Assembly: GCF_019720915.1 (NCBI RefSeq)
Contig: NZ_JAHKSI010000005.1
Span: 106,590-170,589, forward strand
DNA length: 64,000 nucleotides
Reading direction: 5' to 3'
DNA from: Alkalihalobacillus sp. TS-13
GTDB lineage: Bacteria; Bacillota; Bacilli; Bacillales; Fictibacillaceae
Positions within the stretch are counted from its first letter, which is position 1. The number at the start of each line of letters is the position of its first letter. The notes under the pieces were generated by a model, which was not told the origin of the DNA, searched no databases, and saw only the letters and a list, made by a program, of their open reading frames with translations. Positions 27,124 through 35,821 of this stretch are shown here, one piece after another. Both the position numbers and the translations under genes were made by a program.

Positions 27124-28866
27124 ATGAGTAGTTTACTTTTAGCAGTAATTGGAATAAGCATTTTTTTACTAGGCTATCGCTATTATGCAAAATTCATAGC
27201 TGAAAAGATTTACAAGCTTGACGCAAATTATGTGACTCCTGCACATAAATACAAAGATGGGGTCGACTTTGTTCCTACAAATCGATTTGTATTATGGGGA
27301 CATCATTTCAGCTCAGTAGCTGGAGCGGCACCGATCGTCGGTCCGGCGATTGCCGTTTATTGGGGCTGGCTCCCGGCAGTGATATGGGTCATTTTAGGAA
27401 CCGTATTCGCAGCCGGTGTGCACGATTTCGGAGCACTCGTATTATCTGTACGTAACAAAGGTCAATCTGTTGGTACCATTGCAAACAAATTAATCGGTCA
27501 TCGAGCGAAGATTCTGTTCTTATTCATCATCTTGATTCTCGTATTGATGGTTAACGCAGTGTTTGCATGGGTCATCGCTAATCTGTTTGTCAGCTTCCCA
27601 GCTTCGGTTCTATCCGTTTTCATCCAGATACCATTAGCTATTTGGATGGGATATGCCGTCTATAAAAAAAGTCGGAGCATGTTGCTTCCATCTATAGTTG
27701 CACTTGCCTTCATGTATGGAGCTGCTATTCTCGCTTCTCAATTCGACGTCCTTCAAATCGACCTTGTTAAATGGTTTGGCGGAGAAGAAAACACTGTCAT
27801 GTTCGGATTGAACGGTGTCTCGATGGCGTTCTTCGTCTGGATCATTGTATTGATGGTTTATGTGTATATCGCTTCTACTTTACCTGTATGGAAGCTATTG
27901 CAGCCAAGGGATTATATCAACTCTCATCAACTTGTACTTGGTTTGGTCATCCTTTATTTGGGAGTTCTCTTCACAAACCCTGAAATTACTGCACCAGCGG
28001 TAAATTCAGGTGCTGATATATCGATGTGGCCGCTCTTATTCATTACGATTGCCTGCGGCGCGATTTCAGGCTTCCATGGTCTAGTCGCATCTGGAACTTC
28101 CTCTAAACAGCTTGATAAGGAATCGGATGCTAAATTCGTCGGTTATCTTGGGGCTGTCGGGGAAGGGATGCTTGCGTTACTTGCAATCATCGCCGTAACA
28201 ACGTTCTTTGCAACTGGAGCTGATTTCACAGCAGCTTATAACAGTTTCGCTGCAGCGAGTGCTGGAGGGCTAGGAAACTTCATCGGCGGTGCTGGGGTAC
28301 TTGCATCAGGTGTAGGAATTCCTGCTAATATCGCGTCAACGATCGTAGCCGTCATCGTCATCAGTTTTGCGGCAACTTCACTTGATACTTCAGTTCGTTT
28401 GATGCGGTACATCATTTCAGAGCTTGGAACTGAATATAAACTACCAGCATTGACGAAAGCACATGTTGCAACAACAATCGCTGTTGGTACAAGTGCAATG
28501 CTTGTGCTTCTTCCAGAAGGACCAAACGGATTCGGATCTGGCGGATACTTGCTTTGGCCGTTATTCGGTACATCCAACCAGCTATTAGCAGGAATCAGTT
28601 TGCTTCTTGTCTCCATCTGGTTGAAAAAGCAAGGACGGAACTTCATGCCAACATTCATTCCGATGGTGTTCGTCCTGTTCATGACTGTCTGGGCGATGGG
28701 TAAACAGGTCATTTTCGAATGGTCTGGCGCCGGAGCAGCAGATACGAATGTCTTGTTGTTCATCTTCGGTGCGTTGATTCTTGGATTCGCTCTATGGATC
28801 ATTATAGAAGCTTTCCAAGTCCTGAGTAAAAAACAAGATCCATCAGATATGGATAAAACGGCTTGA
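27124..28866 (+). CDS. cstA: Carbon starvation protein CstA (pyruvate/peptide transporter family)
   Basis: Polytopic inner-membrane transporter of 580 residues with many hydrophobic helices. CstA-family hallmarks are present: RFVLWGHHFSSVAGAAPIVGPAIA, FAAGVHDFGALVLSVR, GFHGLVASGTSSKQL and LFGTSNQLLAG. Members transport pyruvate or peptides under carbon limitation in other bacteria. ATG follows GGGAGGGGTAGG. It heads a unit of four genes in the same direction (candidate selenoprotein, cory-CC-star-like protein, ArsA-like ATPase), separated from the second gene by 66 bp containing a hairpin. A cre-like site overlaps the promoter, consistent with carbon control. Confidence 0.93.
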   Translation: MSSLLLAVIGISIFLLGYRYYAKFIAEKIYKLDANYVTPAHKYKDGVDFVPTNRFVLWGHHFSSVAGAAPIVGPAIAVYWGWLPAVIWVILGTVFAAGVHDFGALVLSVRNKGQSVGTIANKLIGHRAKILFLFIILILVLMVNAVFAWVIANLFVSFPASVLSVFIQIPLAIWMGYAVYKKSRSMLLPSIVALAFMYGAAILASQFDVLQIDLVKWFGGEENTVMFGLNGVSMAFFVWIIVLMVYVYIASTLPVWKLLQPRDYINSHQLVLGLVILYLGVLFTNPEITAPAVNSGADISMWPLLFITIACGAISGFHGLVASGTSSKQLDKESDAKFVGYLGAVGEGMLALLAIIAVTTFFATGADFTAAYNSFAAASAGGLGNFIGGAGVLASGVGIPANIASTIVAVIVISFAATSLDTSVRLMRYIISELGTEYKLPALTKAHVATTIAVGTSAMLVLLPEGPNGFGSGGYLLWPLFGTSNQLLAGISLLLVSIWLKKQGRNFMPTFIPMVFVLFMTVWAMGKQVIFEWSGAGAADTNVLLFIFGALILGFALWIIIEAFQVLSKKQDPSDMDKTA

Positions 28867-28881
28867 TAAATTGATGGCTTG

Positions 28882-28908
28882 AGGGGGGGCGGGAAACTGC
28901 TCCCCTTT
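28882..28908 (+). terminator. Attenuator-like hairpin after cstA
   Basis: GGGGGGC pairs with GCTCCCC (one G-U) around a short loop, followed by TTTTG. It lies between cstA and the next gene of the same unit, so it may set the ratio of cstA to downstream transcripts. Confidence 0.6.
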
Positions 28909-28932
28909 TGAATGAAGTGAAAAGGGTGATCG

Positions 28933-29325
28933 ATGATGAAACACGAAATCCTTGTCATACGTGTCTTCCCTGAGATCGGTGGAGGCTGATGCGGAGGTGT
29001 ATCTGGTGACGGGTTCATCAGTATGTCAGATCAATTTGAAGATGATCGGAAAGAGATGCAAGAAATCGGTGTATTGTATCAGCAAATTGTAAAAGAATAT
29101 GGGGATCAAGTGAACGTGGTTTATGCAGATCCACGAAATCTGATCTCCATTGCAGTTCATATGTTTAGTCAGGTTCGACATGGTAGAATAGGATTACTTG
29201 AAGTTTTTAAGAATCTATTTTGGAGAGCCCGTCGTGGAGCGGTTTTCATGAACGGACGGTGGCTTAATAAATATCGCCAGTCGAACAATGAACTATTAAA
29301 ACGTATACAACAAGAAATGAACTAG
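28933..29325 (+). CDS. Candidate selenoprotein: small protein with in-frame UGA before a Cys codon (GGG-U-C-GG)
   Basis: Small protein of 130 residues if UGA at 28987-28989 is read as selenocysteine (residue 19). The frame MMKHEILVIRVFPEIGGG-UGA-CGGVSGDGFISMSDQ continues without another stop to 29325. ATG 28933/28936 follows AAAGGGTGATC, a strong ribosome binding site; the first ATG after the UGA (29023) has a weaker one. A 7-bp stem with loop CGGGU starts 13 nt after the UGA. A Sec-Cys pair after a short beta-strand-like stretch suggests a redox or metal-binding site. The remainder (about 100 residues) is a basic, partly helical domain I do not recognise. The alternative is a nonsense mutation of a Cys codon, with translation restarting at 29023. 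Neighbours are cstA and, 11 bp downstream, a CC-tailed protein. Confidence 0.6.
29003..29021 (+). promoter_or_regulatory. Candidate bacterial SECIS stem-loop
   Basis: CTGGTGA (29003-29009), loop CGGGT, TCATCAG (29015-29021) form a 7-bp stem. The loop begins 20 nt after the UGA and has G at its second position. This agrees with the published general model for bacterial SECIS elements (loop 16-37 nt from UGA, a G among the first two loop bases). Confidence 0.5.
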
Positions 29326-29336
29326 CGGGGTGACTG

Positions 29337-29606
29337 ATGATGACTGAAGCGAAGTGGTCTTTTAAAAGACTGATCGAATTATATGATGAAATATTAAGCC
29401 ATAATCATAAGACAGAGATCAAGCGGGAGCTTCGTGATGAGGATGATCTGTTTTTATTGTTATGCTTTTCAGAATTGCTCGGAATTCCGAATCCAGTTTC
29501 CTATTATACACTCGAACTGTATCCATCGATTCTGGAAAAGTTTCATGATTGGCATCTACGAATGGGAATGGAAAAGTCACCACTGGAAGGAATTCGTTGT
29601 TGTTGA
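29337..29606 (+). CDS. Cory-CC-star-like small protein ending in Cys-Cys
   Basis: Protein of 89 residues, largely alpha-helical and charged, whose last two residues are Cys-Cys (EGIRCC-stop). This matches the description of the 'cory-CC-star' family, small proteins with a terminal CC pair found beside ArsA-type ATPases; function is unknown. The only other Cys is in LLCFSELL. The start ATG-ATG follows GCGGGGTGAC and is 11 bp after the previous gene; the ATPase starts 9 bp after its stop, so the three are tightly coupled. The terminal thiol pair suggests metal or metalloid delivery, or a disulfide relay, with the ATPase. That role is inferred, not shown. Confidence 0.75.
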   Translation: MMTEAKWSFKRLIELYDEILSHNHKTEIKRELRDEDDLFLLLCFSELLGIPNPVSYYTLELYPSILEKFHDWHLRMGMEKSPLEGIRCC

Positions 29607-29615
29607 TGAGAGGTT

Positions 29616-30569
29616 GTGTGGCGAGTGAAAAAGATTGTAAATAAGCAAATCGTATTTTTTGGTGGAAAAGGTGGAGTGGGGAAATCGACGTCTGCCTCAG
29701 CTTTTGCATTGACGTCAGCAAGAAAAGGGCAGAAAACGTTGTTGGTTTCTACTGATCCGGCTCATAATGTAGGAGACATTTTCCATAAACGGTTATCTGG
29801 ACAGCCGAAGCGTTTGACGGAAAACCTTTTTGCGATTGAAATCGACCCAAATGAAGAAACAAAACGATATCTTGATGGCGTAAAAGATAACCTGAAAGGT
29901 CTTGTCAAAGCGAAAATGGTAGAGGAAGTCCATCGTCAGATCGACCTTGCTGGAAGTTCTCCTGGGGCCGATGAAGCAGCGATGTTCGATCGACTCGTGT
30001 CGATTATTTTAGATGAAAAAGGTTCGTTTGATACGATCGTTTTCGATACAGCTCCAACTGGGCATACGATCAGGCTGTTGACCCTGCCGGAATTGATGGG
30101 AGCCTGGATCGACGGGATGCTGAAAAGACGGGAAAACTTGAATAAAAACTTTTCTGCCTGGATGGGAGACGGGGAACCGGTAGAGGACCCGATCTATGAC
30201 ATCCTTGATAAAAGGAAAGAGCGTTTTGCTGAAGTTCGGAAAATATTATTGGATGATGAACTGACGGAGTATGTATTTGTATTGAACGCAGAACGGCTTC
30301 CGATTTTAGAAACGGAGAAAGCAGTGGAAACGTTGAGAAAACACGATCTGCTCGTCAATACACTCGTGGTCAACAAGCTCTTACCTGATATGGAAGACAG
30401 TTCTTTCCTCCGTAAACGAAAGGAACAGGAAAAGGAATATATCCAAATGATTGATAAGAAATTCAATCAACAGGAGAAAATTTTCATTCCACTGCTCGAT
30501 GGCGACGTTTCCACACTAGAAGCACTTGACCAGATCAGTGAAGCAATGAAAGAAGAACTATTTCAATAA
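29616..30569 (+). CDS. ArsA/GET3-like ATPase lacking cysteines
   Basis: Single-domain (317-residue) P-loop ATPase of the ArsA/GET3 (SIMIBI) class. It has the deviant Walker A GGKGGVGKSTSA, switch I-like STDPAHNVGDIF and switch II FDTAPTGHTIRLLTLPE. It is half the length of the classic two-domain arsenite pump ATPase and contains no Cys residue, so the arsenite-binding thiols of ArsA are absent. The start is GTG, 9 bp after the CC-tailed protein. No arsB or arsR is nearby; instead it lies with cstA and two small Cys/Sec proteins. A likely picture is an ATP-driven chaperone for a membrane or metal cargo handled by those partners. Substrate unknown. Confidence 0.88.
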   Translation: MWRVKKIVNKQIVFFGGKGGVGKSTSASAFALTSARKGQKTLLVSTDPAHNVGDIFHKRLSGQPKRLTENLFAIEIDPNEETKRYLDGVKDNLKGLVKAKMVEEVHRQIDLAGSSPGADEAAMFDRLVSIILDEKGSFDTIVFDTAPTGHTIRLLTLPELMGAWIDGMLKRRENLNKNFSAWMGDGEPVEDPIYDILDKRKERFAEVRKILLDDELTEYVFVLNAERLPILETEKAVETLRKHDLLVNTLVVNKLLPDMEDSSFLRKRKEQEKEYIQMIDKKFNQQEKIFIPLLDGDVSTLEALDQISEAMKEELFQ

Positions 30570-30591
30570 AAGATGTAAGATGCGACAAAAA

Positions 30592-30634
30592 GGAATGTCT
30601 GGATCTCTTATGGGAGATCCAGGCATTTTTTCAC
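30592..30634 (+). terminator. Terminator after the ArsA-like ATPase
   Basis: TGTCTGGATCTC pairs with GAGATCCAGGCA, followed by TTTTTT. Confidence 0.85.
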
Positions 30635-30647
30635 TAGCGAACTAAGG

Positions 30648-30702
30648 CTCAGCCTGCGCCAAGGCTTGGCTTTGCCAACTTTTCTTTAAATTTGGCAGGG
30701 GT
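30648..30702. repeat. Short intergenic repeat (CTCAGCCTG...GGCTTGGCTTTGCCAA), copy 1
   Basis: About 50 bp containing CTCAGCCTGCGCCAAGGC, then TTGGCTTTGCCAACTTTTC. A close copy lies at 39434-39480. The inner part is palindromic (CCAAGGCTTGG). Confidence 0.6.
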
Positions 30703-30731
30703 TCTTTATTTGAATGTGTTGTAAGTTTATC

Positions 30732-30760
30732 TTGTTGCCAGTTCCAAACTCTGGTAAAAT
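30732..30760 (+). promoter_or_regulatory. Promoter of the HelD gene
   Basis: TTGTTG, 17 bp, TAAAAT. The leader then has a perfect 7-bp stem-loop (CGTCTGA CTTT TCAGACG, 30769-30786) just before the AAGGAGGT ribosome binding site. Confidence 0.5.
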
Positions 30761-30811
30761 GATTTTTCCGTCTGACTTTTCAGACGAAAAACTCTAAGGA
30801 GGTAACTGAAC

Positions 30812-32938
30812 ATGAAAAATAAGATTCAAAGTGCCTTTGATGTGGAGAAGCAGCAACTCGAAAAAATAGCTGCAGAGATCGAAAGTCAGAAAAAGAAGTT
30901 GGAGAAAGTCCCCAGGTATTTCGGAGAGGATATTACGGAGCAGGCTCTCGATGAGCGACGGGAACAAGCTCGAAAGAACCTTCGGATAGCGGAGGAGGAG
31001 CCCTTTTTCGGACGACTCGACTTCAATGTAGGAGGAAAAGACCAACTAGATGAAATCTACATAGGAAAGGTTGGTGTTTCGAAGGAAGCGTCGAACGATC
31101 TTATGGTTATAGACTGGCGTGCTCCTGTGGCCAGCCTTTTTTATTCGTATAGTGGGGGAGAAGAGGAAATCTACTATATATCGCCAGAAGGCAAGATTGA
31201 AGGGGATATCCATCTGAAACGGAATGCGGTCATACGTAAACAGAAGCTCCAACGTGTTGTCGATACCTATGTAAAAGGCAGTACAGAAGCTGGTGGGACA
31301 GATGAATTTTTACTGTACCGTTTAGGTGATCGGAAAGACAATCGGTTACGTGATATCGTTTCTACAATTCAGGCCGAGCAAAATGATATCATTCGAGCTG
31401 AAAAGAGCCAACCGCTTATTATCCAGGGGGTTGCAGGGTCTGGAAAAACGACAGTGGCACTTCATCGTCTAGCCTATCTGTTATACCATTACAGAGATCA
31501 TCTCAGTGCGAATCAGATGATCATATTCGCGCCAAACCGAATGTTTCTGGACTATATCTCAAATGTCCTACCGGAACTAGGGGTGGGGGGGATCCAACAG
31601 ACTACATTCAATGAATGGGCGGTAGAGGTCCTGGTAGAACAGGTAACGGTTTCTGATGGTAGGGATGATTTGGAAAGTATTTTCTCCAGCAGGTCAAAAG
31701 GTGCCATCATGACCCGGGAATCAGGAAGATTAAAAGGGTCACTGGCTTATAAAGCTGTGATCGAGGAAGCACTGGATGATTTTAAGAAGAAAATGATTCC
31801 GGATTCAGATTTGGAGCTCTGGGATGGTTGTGTTTTGTCAACATCCTTCATAAAAAAATGGAATGAGGAACAGAAGCATTTTCCGATTGCTATGCGCAGG
31901 AACCGGATATTGAAACGGTTGAAATCATGGTCGAAGCAACAAGTAGATGAGATGCTGCCTCATGAACGGAAAGAACGAAAGAAAACAGCGGATAAACAAA
32001 TTAAAGCTTATATGAAAGCCTGGCCAGATTACAGTGCTTTCACATTTTATAAAGAACTTTACAAGAAAACGAGGATACAAGATTTCGCTCGTCCTCTTCA
32101 AGACTATCTACCTGCTGAAATCATTGCAGATACAAGAAAGCGGATGAATAAAAGGGAAGTTAGTGCAGAAGACTTACCCGCACTCATTTGGATCCACCAA
32201 ACACTATTTGGTATGGATAAACAGTTCATCTATCAGCATTTGGTCATTGATGAGGCCCAGGATTTCTCACCTTTTCATATCGAAGTGTTGAAATCGAATG
32301 TACGGGAGGATTCGTTTACAATTCTCGGTGATGTCTCACAGGGAATCCATTCCTATAGAGGGATTGAAAAATGGCAAGAGTTTATCGATGTATTCGGAGA
32401 AGGCAAAATGAAATATGTCCAAATGGAGAGGAGTTACCGATCTACATTGGAGATCATCGAATATGCCAACCGGATTTTACAAAACATGCGCAATACAAGC
32501 GGGCTTGCGAAGCCTGTTTTCCGAAGCGGTGAACCGGTCAGGGAGATAAAGGTGAATAAGACTGAGCGAATGGAAAAAGTTCTATCGATTTTGGAACGAA
32601 TACAAAGTTCAGGAGCCCACAGTATTGCTCTTGTGGGAAGGACAGCTAAGAATTGTACGGAAGTTCATGAGAAGTTGAATGAGAAAGGGATAGAGGTATC
32701 TTTGATTACAGCAGACCAGACAGGCTATCAAGGAGGAATCTCCGTCATCCCGGTCTATCTAACGAAAGGACTAGAATTCGATGCTGTGCTGATGCTCGAT
32801 ACAGATCCAATCAATTACCAATTCAACGATGAGGATGCAAAACTGTTATATGTCGGTTGTACAAGAGCTCTTCACCAACTCTGGGTGTTGTATGAAAGCG
32901 AACTAACACCGCTGGTCCGTACAAAACTGAACTTATGA
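30812..32938 (+). CDS. helD: HelD-like RNA polymerase recycling motor / superfamily 1 helicase
   Basis: ATP-driven factor that removes and recycles stalled RNA polymerase. The 708 residues begin with a coiled coil (KQQLEKIAAEIESQKKKLEKV), matching the arm that enters the RNA polymerase secondary channel. The UvrD-like helicase core has Walker A GVAGSGKTTVALHRLAYLLY, motif II VIDEAQDF, motif III ILGDVSQGIHSYRG, motif IV-like MERSYRST and motif VI-like LLYVGCTRALHQLW. The family block VIDWRAPVASLFY is also present. Length is slightly under the ~770 of B. subtilis HelD (YvgS). ATG at 30812 follows AAGGAGGT. It is a single-gene unit with its own promoter. Confidence 0.88.
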   Translation: MKNKIQSAFDVEKQQLEKIAAEIESQKKKLEKVPRYFGEDITEQALDERREQARKNLRIAEEEPFFGRLDFNVGGKDQLDEIYIGKVGVSKEASNDLMVIDWRAPVASLFYSYSGGEEEIYYISPEGKIEGDIHLKRNAVIRKQKLQRVVDTYVKGSTEAGGTDEFLLYRLGDRKDNRLRDIVSTIQAEQNDIIRAEKSQPLIIQGVAGSGKTTVALHRLAYLLYHYRDHLSANQMIIFAPNRMFLDYISNVLPELGVGGIQQTTFNEWAVEVLVEQVTVSDGRDDLESIFSSRSKGAIMTRESGRLKGSLAYKAVIEEALDDFKKKMIPDSDLELWDGCVLSTSFIKKWNEEQKHFPIAMRRNRILKRLKSWSKQQVDEMLPHERKERKKTADKQIKAYMKAWPDYSAFTFYKELYKKTRIQDFARPLQDYLPAEIIADTRKRMNKREVSAEDLPALIWIHQTLFGMDKQFIYQHLVIDEAQDFSPFHIEVLKSNVREDSFTILGDVSQGIHSYRGIEKWQEFIDVFGEGKMKYVQMERSYRSTLEIIEYANRILQNMRNTSGLAKPVFRSGEPVREIKVNKTERMEKVLSILERIQSSGAHSIALVGRTAKNCTEVHEKLNEKGIEVSLITADQTGYQGGISVIPVYLTKGLEFDAVLMLDTDPINYQFNDEDAKLLYVGCTRALHQLWVLYESELTPLVRTKLNL

Positions 32939-32947
32939 AATAGGAGG

Positions 32948-33047
32948 GGATGCCAGGTGCCAAATTGAAGTTCAAACAAGGCTTTTGAAAGACTACCTGG
33001 CATCTCAGTGATACCAAGGTGTTTGAAACGTTGTTAGGGGCACCGAT
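32948..33047. repeat. Degenerate copy of the TGCCTGGCA palindromic repeat
   Basis: GCCAGGTGCCAAATTGAAG, then ACCTGGCATCTCAGTGATACC and TTTGAAACGTTG resemble, with changes, the repeat unit of the array at 38024-38230. Confidence 0.5.
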
Positions 33048-33051
33048 AAAC

Positions 33052-33093
33052 AAAGGGACTGACTCTTTTCAATTTGGTCAGTCCCTTAAACGA
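33052..33093. terminator. Long hairpin after the HelD gene
   Basis: AAGGGACTGAC pairs perfectly with GTCAGTCCCTT around a 17-nt loop. It lies between convergent genes and may act in both directions; T-runs are poor. Confidence 0.55.
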
Positions 33094-33108
33094 TTCTATT
33101 ATACTTTT

Positions 33109-33383
33109 GGTTTTGTTAAATAATGATGTTGAATATTGATTGACATTGATTGAATCGAAATTTGTGACACTCCTGCGGGAAAAGCGAGCCAGGCGAGACC
33201 CATGGAGGTGCTGTCTAGCTCAGCGCCCAGTCACTTGGATCACTTCAAACTTCCTGCGGCGGCAATAGCCTCCTCGTCTGTTTTCCAGTGACCTGTGTGA
33301 CTAAGCGGGTCGCTTCCGCTTTTCGTCAGCCCGCGGAAAGGGAGTGAATTTCGTAAAAATTAACAATAAAGTATAACAAAGCC
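33109..33383. mobile_element. MITE-like element, copy 2
   Basis: It begins GGTTTTGTTA and ends TAACAAAGCC, one mismatch from a perfect 10-bp terminal inverted repeat. Internal blocks match copy 1 (563-809): GACACTCCTGCGGGAAAAGC, GTCTAGCTCAGCG, GGGTCGCTTCCGCTTTTC and CGGAAAGGGAGTGAATTTCG. An extra ~30 bp (GGATCACTTCAAACTTCCTG) is absent from copy 1 and present in copy 3. No clear target duplication remains. Confidence 0.7.
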
Positions 33384-33400
33384 AAACTATTATTCTATGA

Positions 33401-34771
33401 TTAACCTACAATTAGGTTTGCAACCAGTAACAATACGAGTGATGCTGCCCAAACGATGGTAGTAGGAATGGACCATGTGAGGATCTGTTCTTTCACATTT
33501 TTAATTCCTAACATACGGTTCACAACCCAGAATAAGCTATCATTGAAATAAGAGAACACCATTGCACCAAGCGTCGCAGCCTGGGCAGCCAGTACCATGT
33601 TAACATCCAGGCCAGCTAATATCGGTGCTGAGATGGATGCTCCCGTAATCATCGCAACGGTACCACTTCCTTGAATCAAGCGGACAATGCTGGCGATGAC
33701 GAATGGCAGCAAAATCGCTGGGAGGTTCGTTTGCGCGATTTGTTCAGCGATATAATCTCCGGCACCGCTTTCTCTCAATACATTTCCTAAAGCTCCACCC
33801 GCACCAGTGACAAGTAAAATGATACCGGCATCTTTTATTCCTTCTTCCATGCGGTCAATTGCAGTCGATTGTTTCACATCATTGTATAATCCATAGATTG
33901 CGAAGATAAGGCCAATCCCGACTGCAATAATAGGAGCACCAAGGAATGTGATGATGTTATAGATTCCACCTTCTAGTCCTATCGCTGCAACCGTTGTATT
34001 CAAGAAGATCAAAATGATGGGAACCAAAATCGGTAATGATGATCGTAATAAGGACGGTAAGTTTTTATTCTCTTGCATTTCATAATACTCTTCTAACGTT
34101 TGTGGCATATCAGGTCTTACAAACCCGAGTCCATCTTCATCTGGAAGCTGGTAGATTTTTTTGCCGATCCACTTTGCGTAATACACTCCAACGATAATTA
34201 GAGGAACCGCAAAAATCAAACCGGTTAGGATCATCCATCCAACATCAACACCGAAGATTCCAGCAACGCCTAACGGTCCAGGAGTAGGGGGGACAGCATG
34301 GTGTGTGACGGCTAGACCGACACCAAGTGCAACACCTAATGCCACCACAGATTTACCAGTCTTTTTTGATAGCGCTTTCGCAAGAGGGGCTAAAATAACG
34401 AAAGCAGAGTCTACAAAGATAGGTATGGAAACGACATACCCTGTCACAGCCATCGCCCATTCTTCTTTTCGCTTTCCTAACCATTTAATAAAACTATAGG
34501 CTAGCCTTTCCGCTGCCCCTGAAACTTCTAAGATTCGTCCCATCATGACACCGAAACCGATGACAATACCGATGGAACCGAGGGTAGTGCCAAAGCCAGT
34601 GGTGATGGCATTGACCACGTCAGGGGCTTTCATACCCCCGACGATACCAGTTATGGATGCTGCTATGATCAATGCTAGAAAGGCATGGATTTTTGTACGT
34701 AAAACTAGGAAAATCAGCAAGAATACTCCAAGGACTAATCCTAAAATCATTTGTGCTCCAGATGCTTCCAT
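33401..34771 (-). CDS. GntP-family permease, likely for D-threonate/D-erythronate
   Basis: Polytopic membrane symporter of 456 residues with about 12 hydrophobic segments and GntP-family motifs (HAVPPTPGPLGVAGIFGVDVG; VRLIQGSGTVAMITG; ATLGAMVFSYFNDSLFWVVNR). The ATG follows AGGAGGCAATAAA. It is the last gene of an operon that encodes a DUF1537 kinase and a PdxA2-type dehydrogenase, which catabolise four-carbon acid sugars, so the cargo is probably D-threonate or D-erythronate rather than gluconate. A second GntP protein in this window (48067-49407) belongs to a true gluconate operon. The downstream side is occupied by the MITE and a hairpin. Confidence 0.88.
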   Translation of the reverse strand: MEASGAQMILGLVLGVFLLIFLVLRTKIHAFLALIIAASITGIVGGMKAPDVVNAITTGFGTTLGSIGIVIGFGVMMGRILEVSGAAERLAYSFIKWLGKRKEEWAMAVTGYVVSIPIFVDSAFVILAPLAKALSKKTGKSVVALGVALGVGLAVTHHAVPPTPGPLGVAGIFGVDVGWMILTGLIFAVPLIIVGVYYAKWIGKKIYQLPDEDGLGFVRPDMPQTLEEYYEMQENKNLPSLLRSSLPILVPIILIFLNTTVAAIGLEGGIYNIITFLGAPIIAVGIGLIFAIYGLYNDVKQSTAIDRMEEGIKDAGIILLVTGAGGALGNVLRESGAGDYIAEQIAQTNLPAILLPFVIASIVRLIQGSGTVAMITGASISAPILAGLDVNMVLAAQAATLGAMVFSYFNDSLFWVVNRMLGIKNVKEQILTWSIPTTIVWAASLVLLLVANLIVG

Positions 34772-34789
34772 TTTATTGCCTCCTATCGA

Positions 34790-35821
34790 TTAATAGCTGT
34801 TATTATATATTTTTCGTGTAAACCTGGATGCGTATTTTGCTGCCAACTTGATACACTCTTCCATACTGACGGTACTTGCAATACCTTTGCCAGCTATATC
34901 AAATGCTGTCCCATGGTCAACTGAGGTTCTCAGGAATGGAAGACCGTTCGTAATTGAAATGGTTCTTTCAAAGTCAGTCATTTTCGCAGCGATATGCCCT
35001 TGGTCGTGATAAAGGGAAAGCACGGCATCGAATTTTCCATTTAACGCATGATGGAAAACGGAATCTGCCGGAACCGGTCCAACAGCATCGATTCCATCTT
35101 GTATTGCAAGTTCAATTCCAGGGGTCAATTCATCAATTTCTTCACGTCCGAACAAACCGCCTTCGCCAGCATGTGGGTTCAAACCTGCTACAGCAAATTT
35201 GCGCTTTTCAACTCCTAAACGCTGAAGTGCTTTATCACATCGATTCAAGTAATCACGGACACGTTCTTTTGTCATTTGATCAATGGCATCTTTGACACTA
35301 AGATGGCGTGTTAAGAAGAAGATCCTCATATTACGGACTTCAAACATCGTTAATGGGTCATCTGTATTTGTAAGAGCAGCGAGCATTTCTGTATGACCGA
35401 TATATGGCACCTCAGCAGCTTTCAATGATTCTTTATTGATCGGAGTCGTTGCCATGACATGAACGTCACCTGCATTCGTAAGTTCAACGGTTTTCTCGAT
35501 GTAATCGAACGCAGCCTGACCACATTGAGCTTGTACTTCTCCGAATTTCAGTTCATCTACTTTCAAGTTCGGAAGATGGATGACATCGATTGTTCCAAAC
35601 TCATATTTTCCTTCTTCTGGTGATTCCACTTTATTTATAGAAAGGTTTACATCCATGATCCCGATTGCTTTTTCCAAAACTTCAGAATGGCCGATTACAA
35701 TTGGGCGGGACTGTTCATAAATCTCTTCCTTACTTAAAGCACCAACAGTGATTTCAGGTCCGATACCAGCAGGATCCCCCATAGGAATAGCGATGATTGG
35801 TCTTACAATATGTGTTGTCAT
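34790..35821 (-). CDS. pdxA2: D-threonate/D-erythronate 4-phosphate dehydrogenase (PdxA2)
   Basis: NAD-dependent cytoplasmic enzyme that oxidises the 4-phosphate of a four-carbon sugar acid, which then decarboxylates to dihydroxyacetone phosphate. The 343 residues carry PdxA-family features: [14 protein letters not shown], metal-binding His in [21 protein letters not shown] and [10 protein letters not shown], and [16 protein letters not shown] near the end. The start overlaps the kinase stop by ATGA (35818-35821), with AAAGGAG upstream. The DUF1537 kinase and GntP neighbours distinguish this PdxA2 role from the vitamin B6 enzyme PdxA. Which epimer is used cannot be told from sequence. Confidence 0.88.
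   Translation of the reverse strand: MTTHIVRPIIAIPMGDPAGIGPEITVGALSKEEIYEQSRPIVIGHSEVLEKAIGIMDVNLSINKVESPEEGKYEFGTIDVIHLPNLKVDELKFGEVQAQCGQAAFDYIEKTVELTNAGDVHVMATTPINKESLKAAEVPYIGHTEMLAALTNTDDPLTMFEVRNMRIFFLTRHLSVKDAIDQMTKERVRDYLNRCDKALQRLGVEKRKFAVAGLNPHAGEGGLFGREEIDELTPGIELAIQDGIDAVGPVPADSVFHHALNGKFDAVLSLYHDQGHIAAKMTDFERTISITNGLPFLRTSVDHGTAFDIAGKGIASTVSMEECIKLAAKYASRFTRKIYNNSY

Noticed and set aside
29023-29325. A 100-residue protein starting at the first ATG after the UGA
   Set aside because: Kept only as an alternative: the strong ribosome binding site and continuous frame lie upstream of the UGA.
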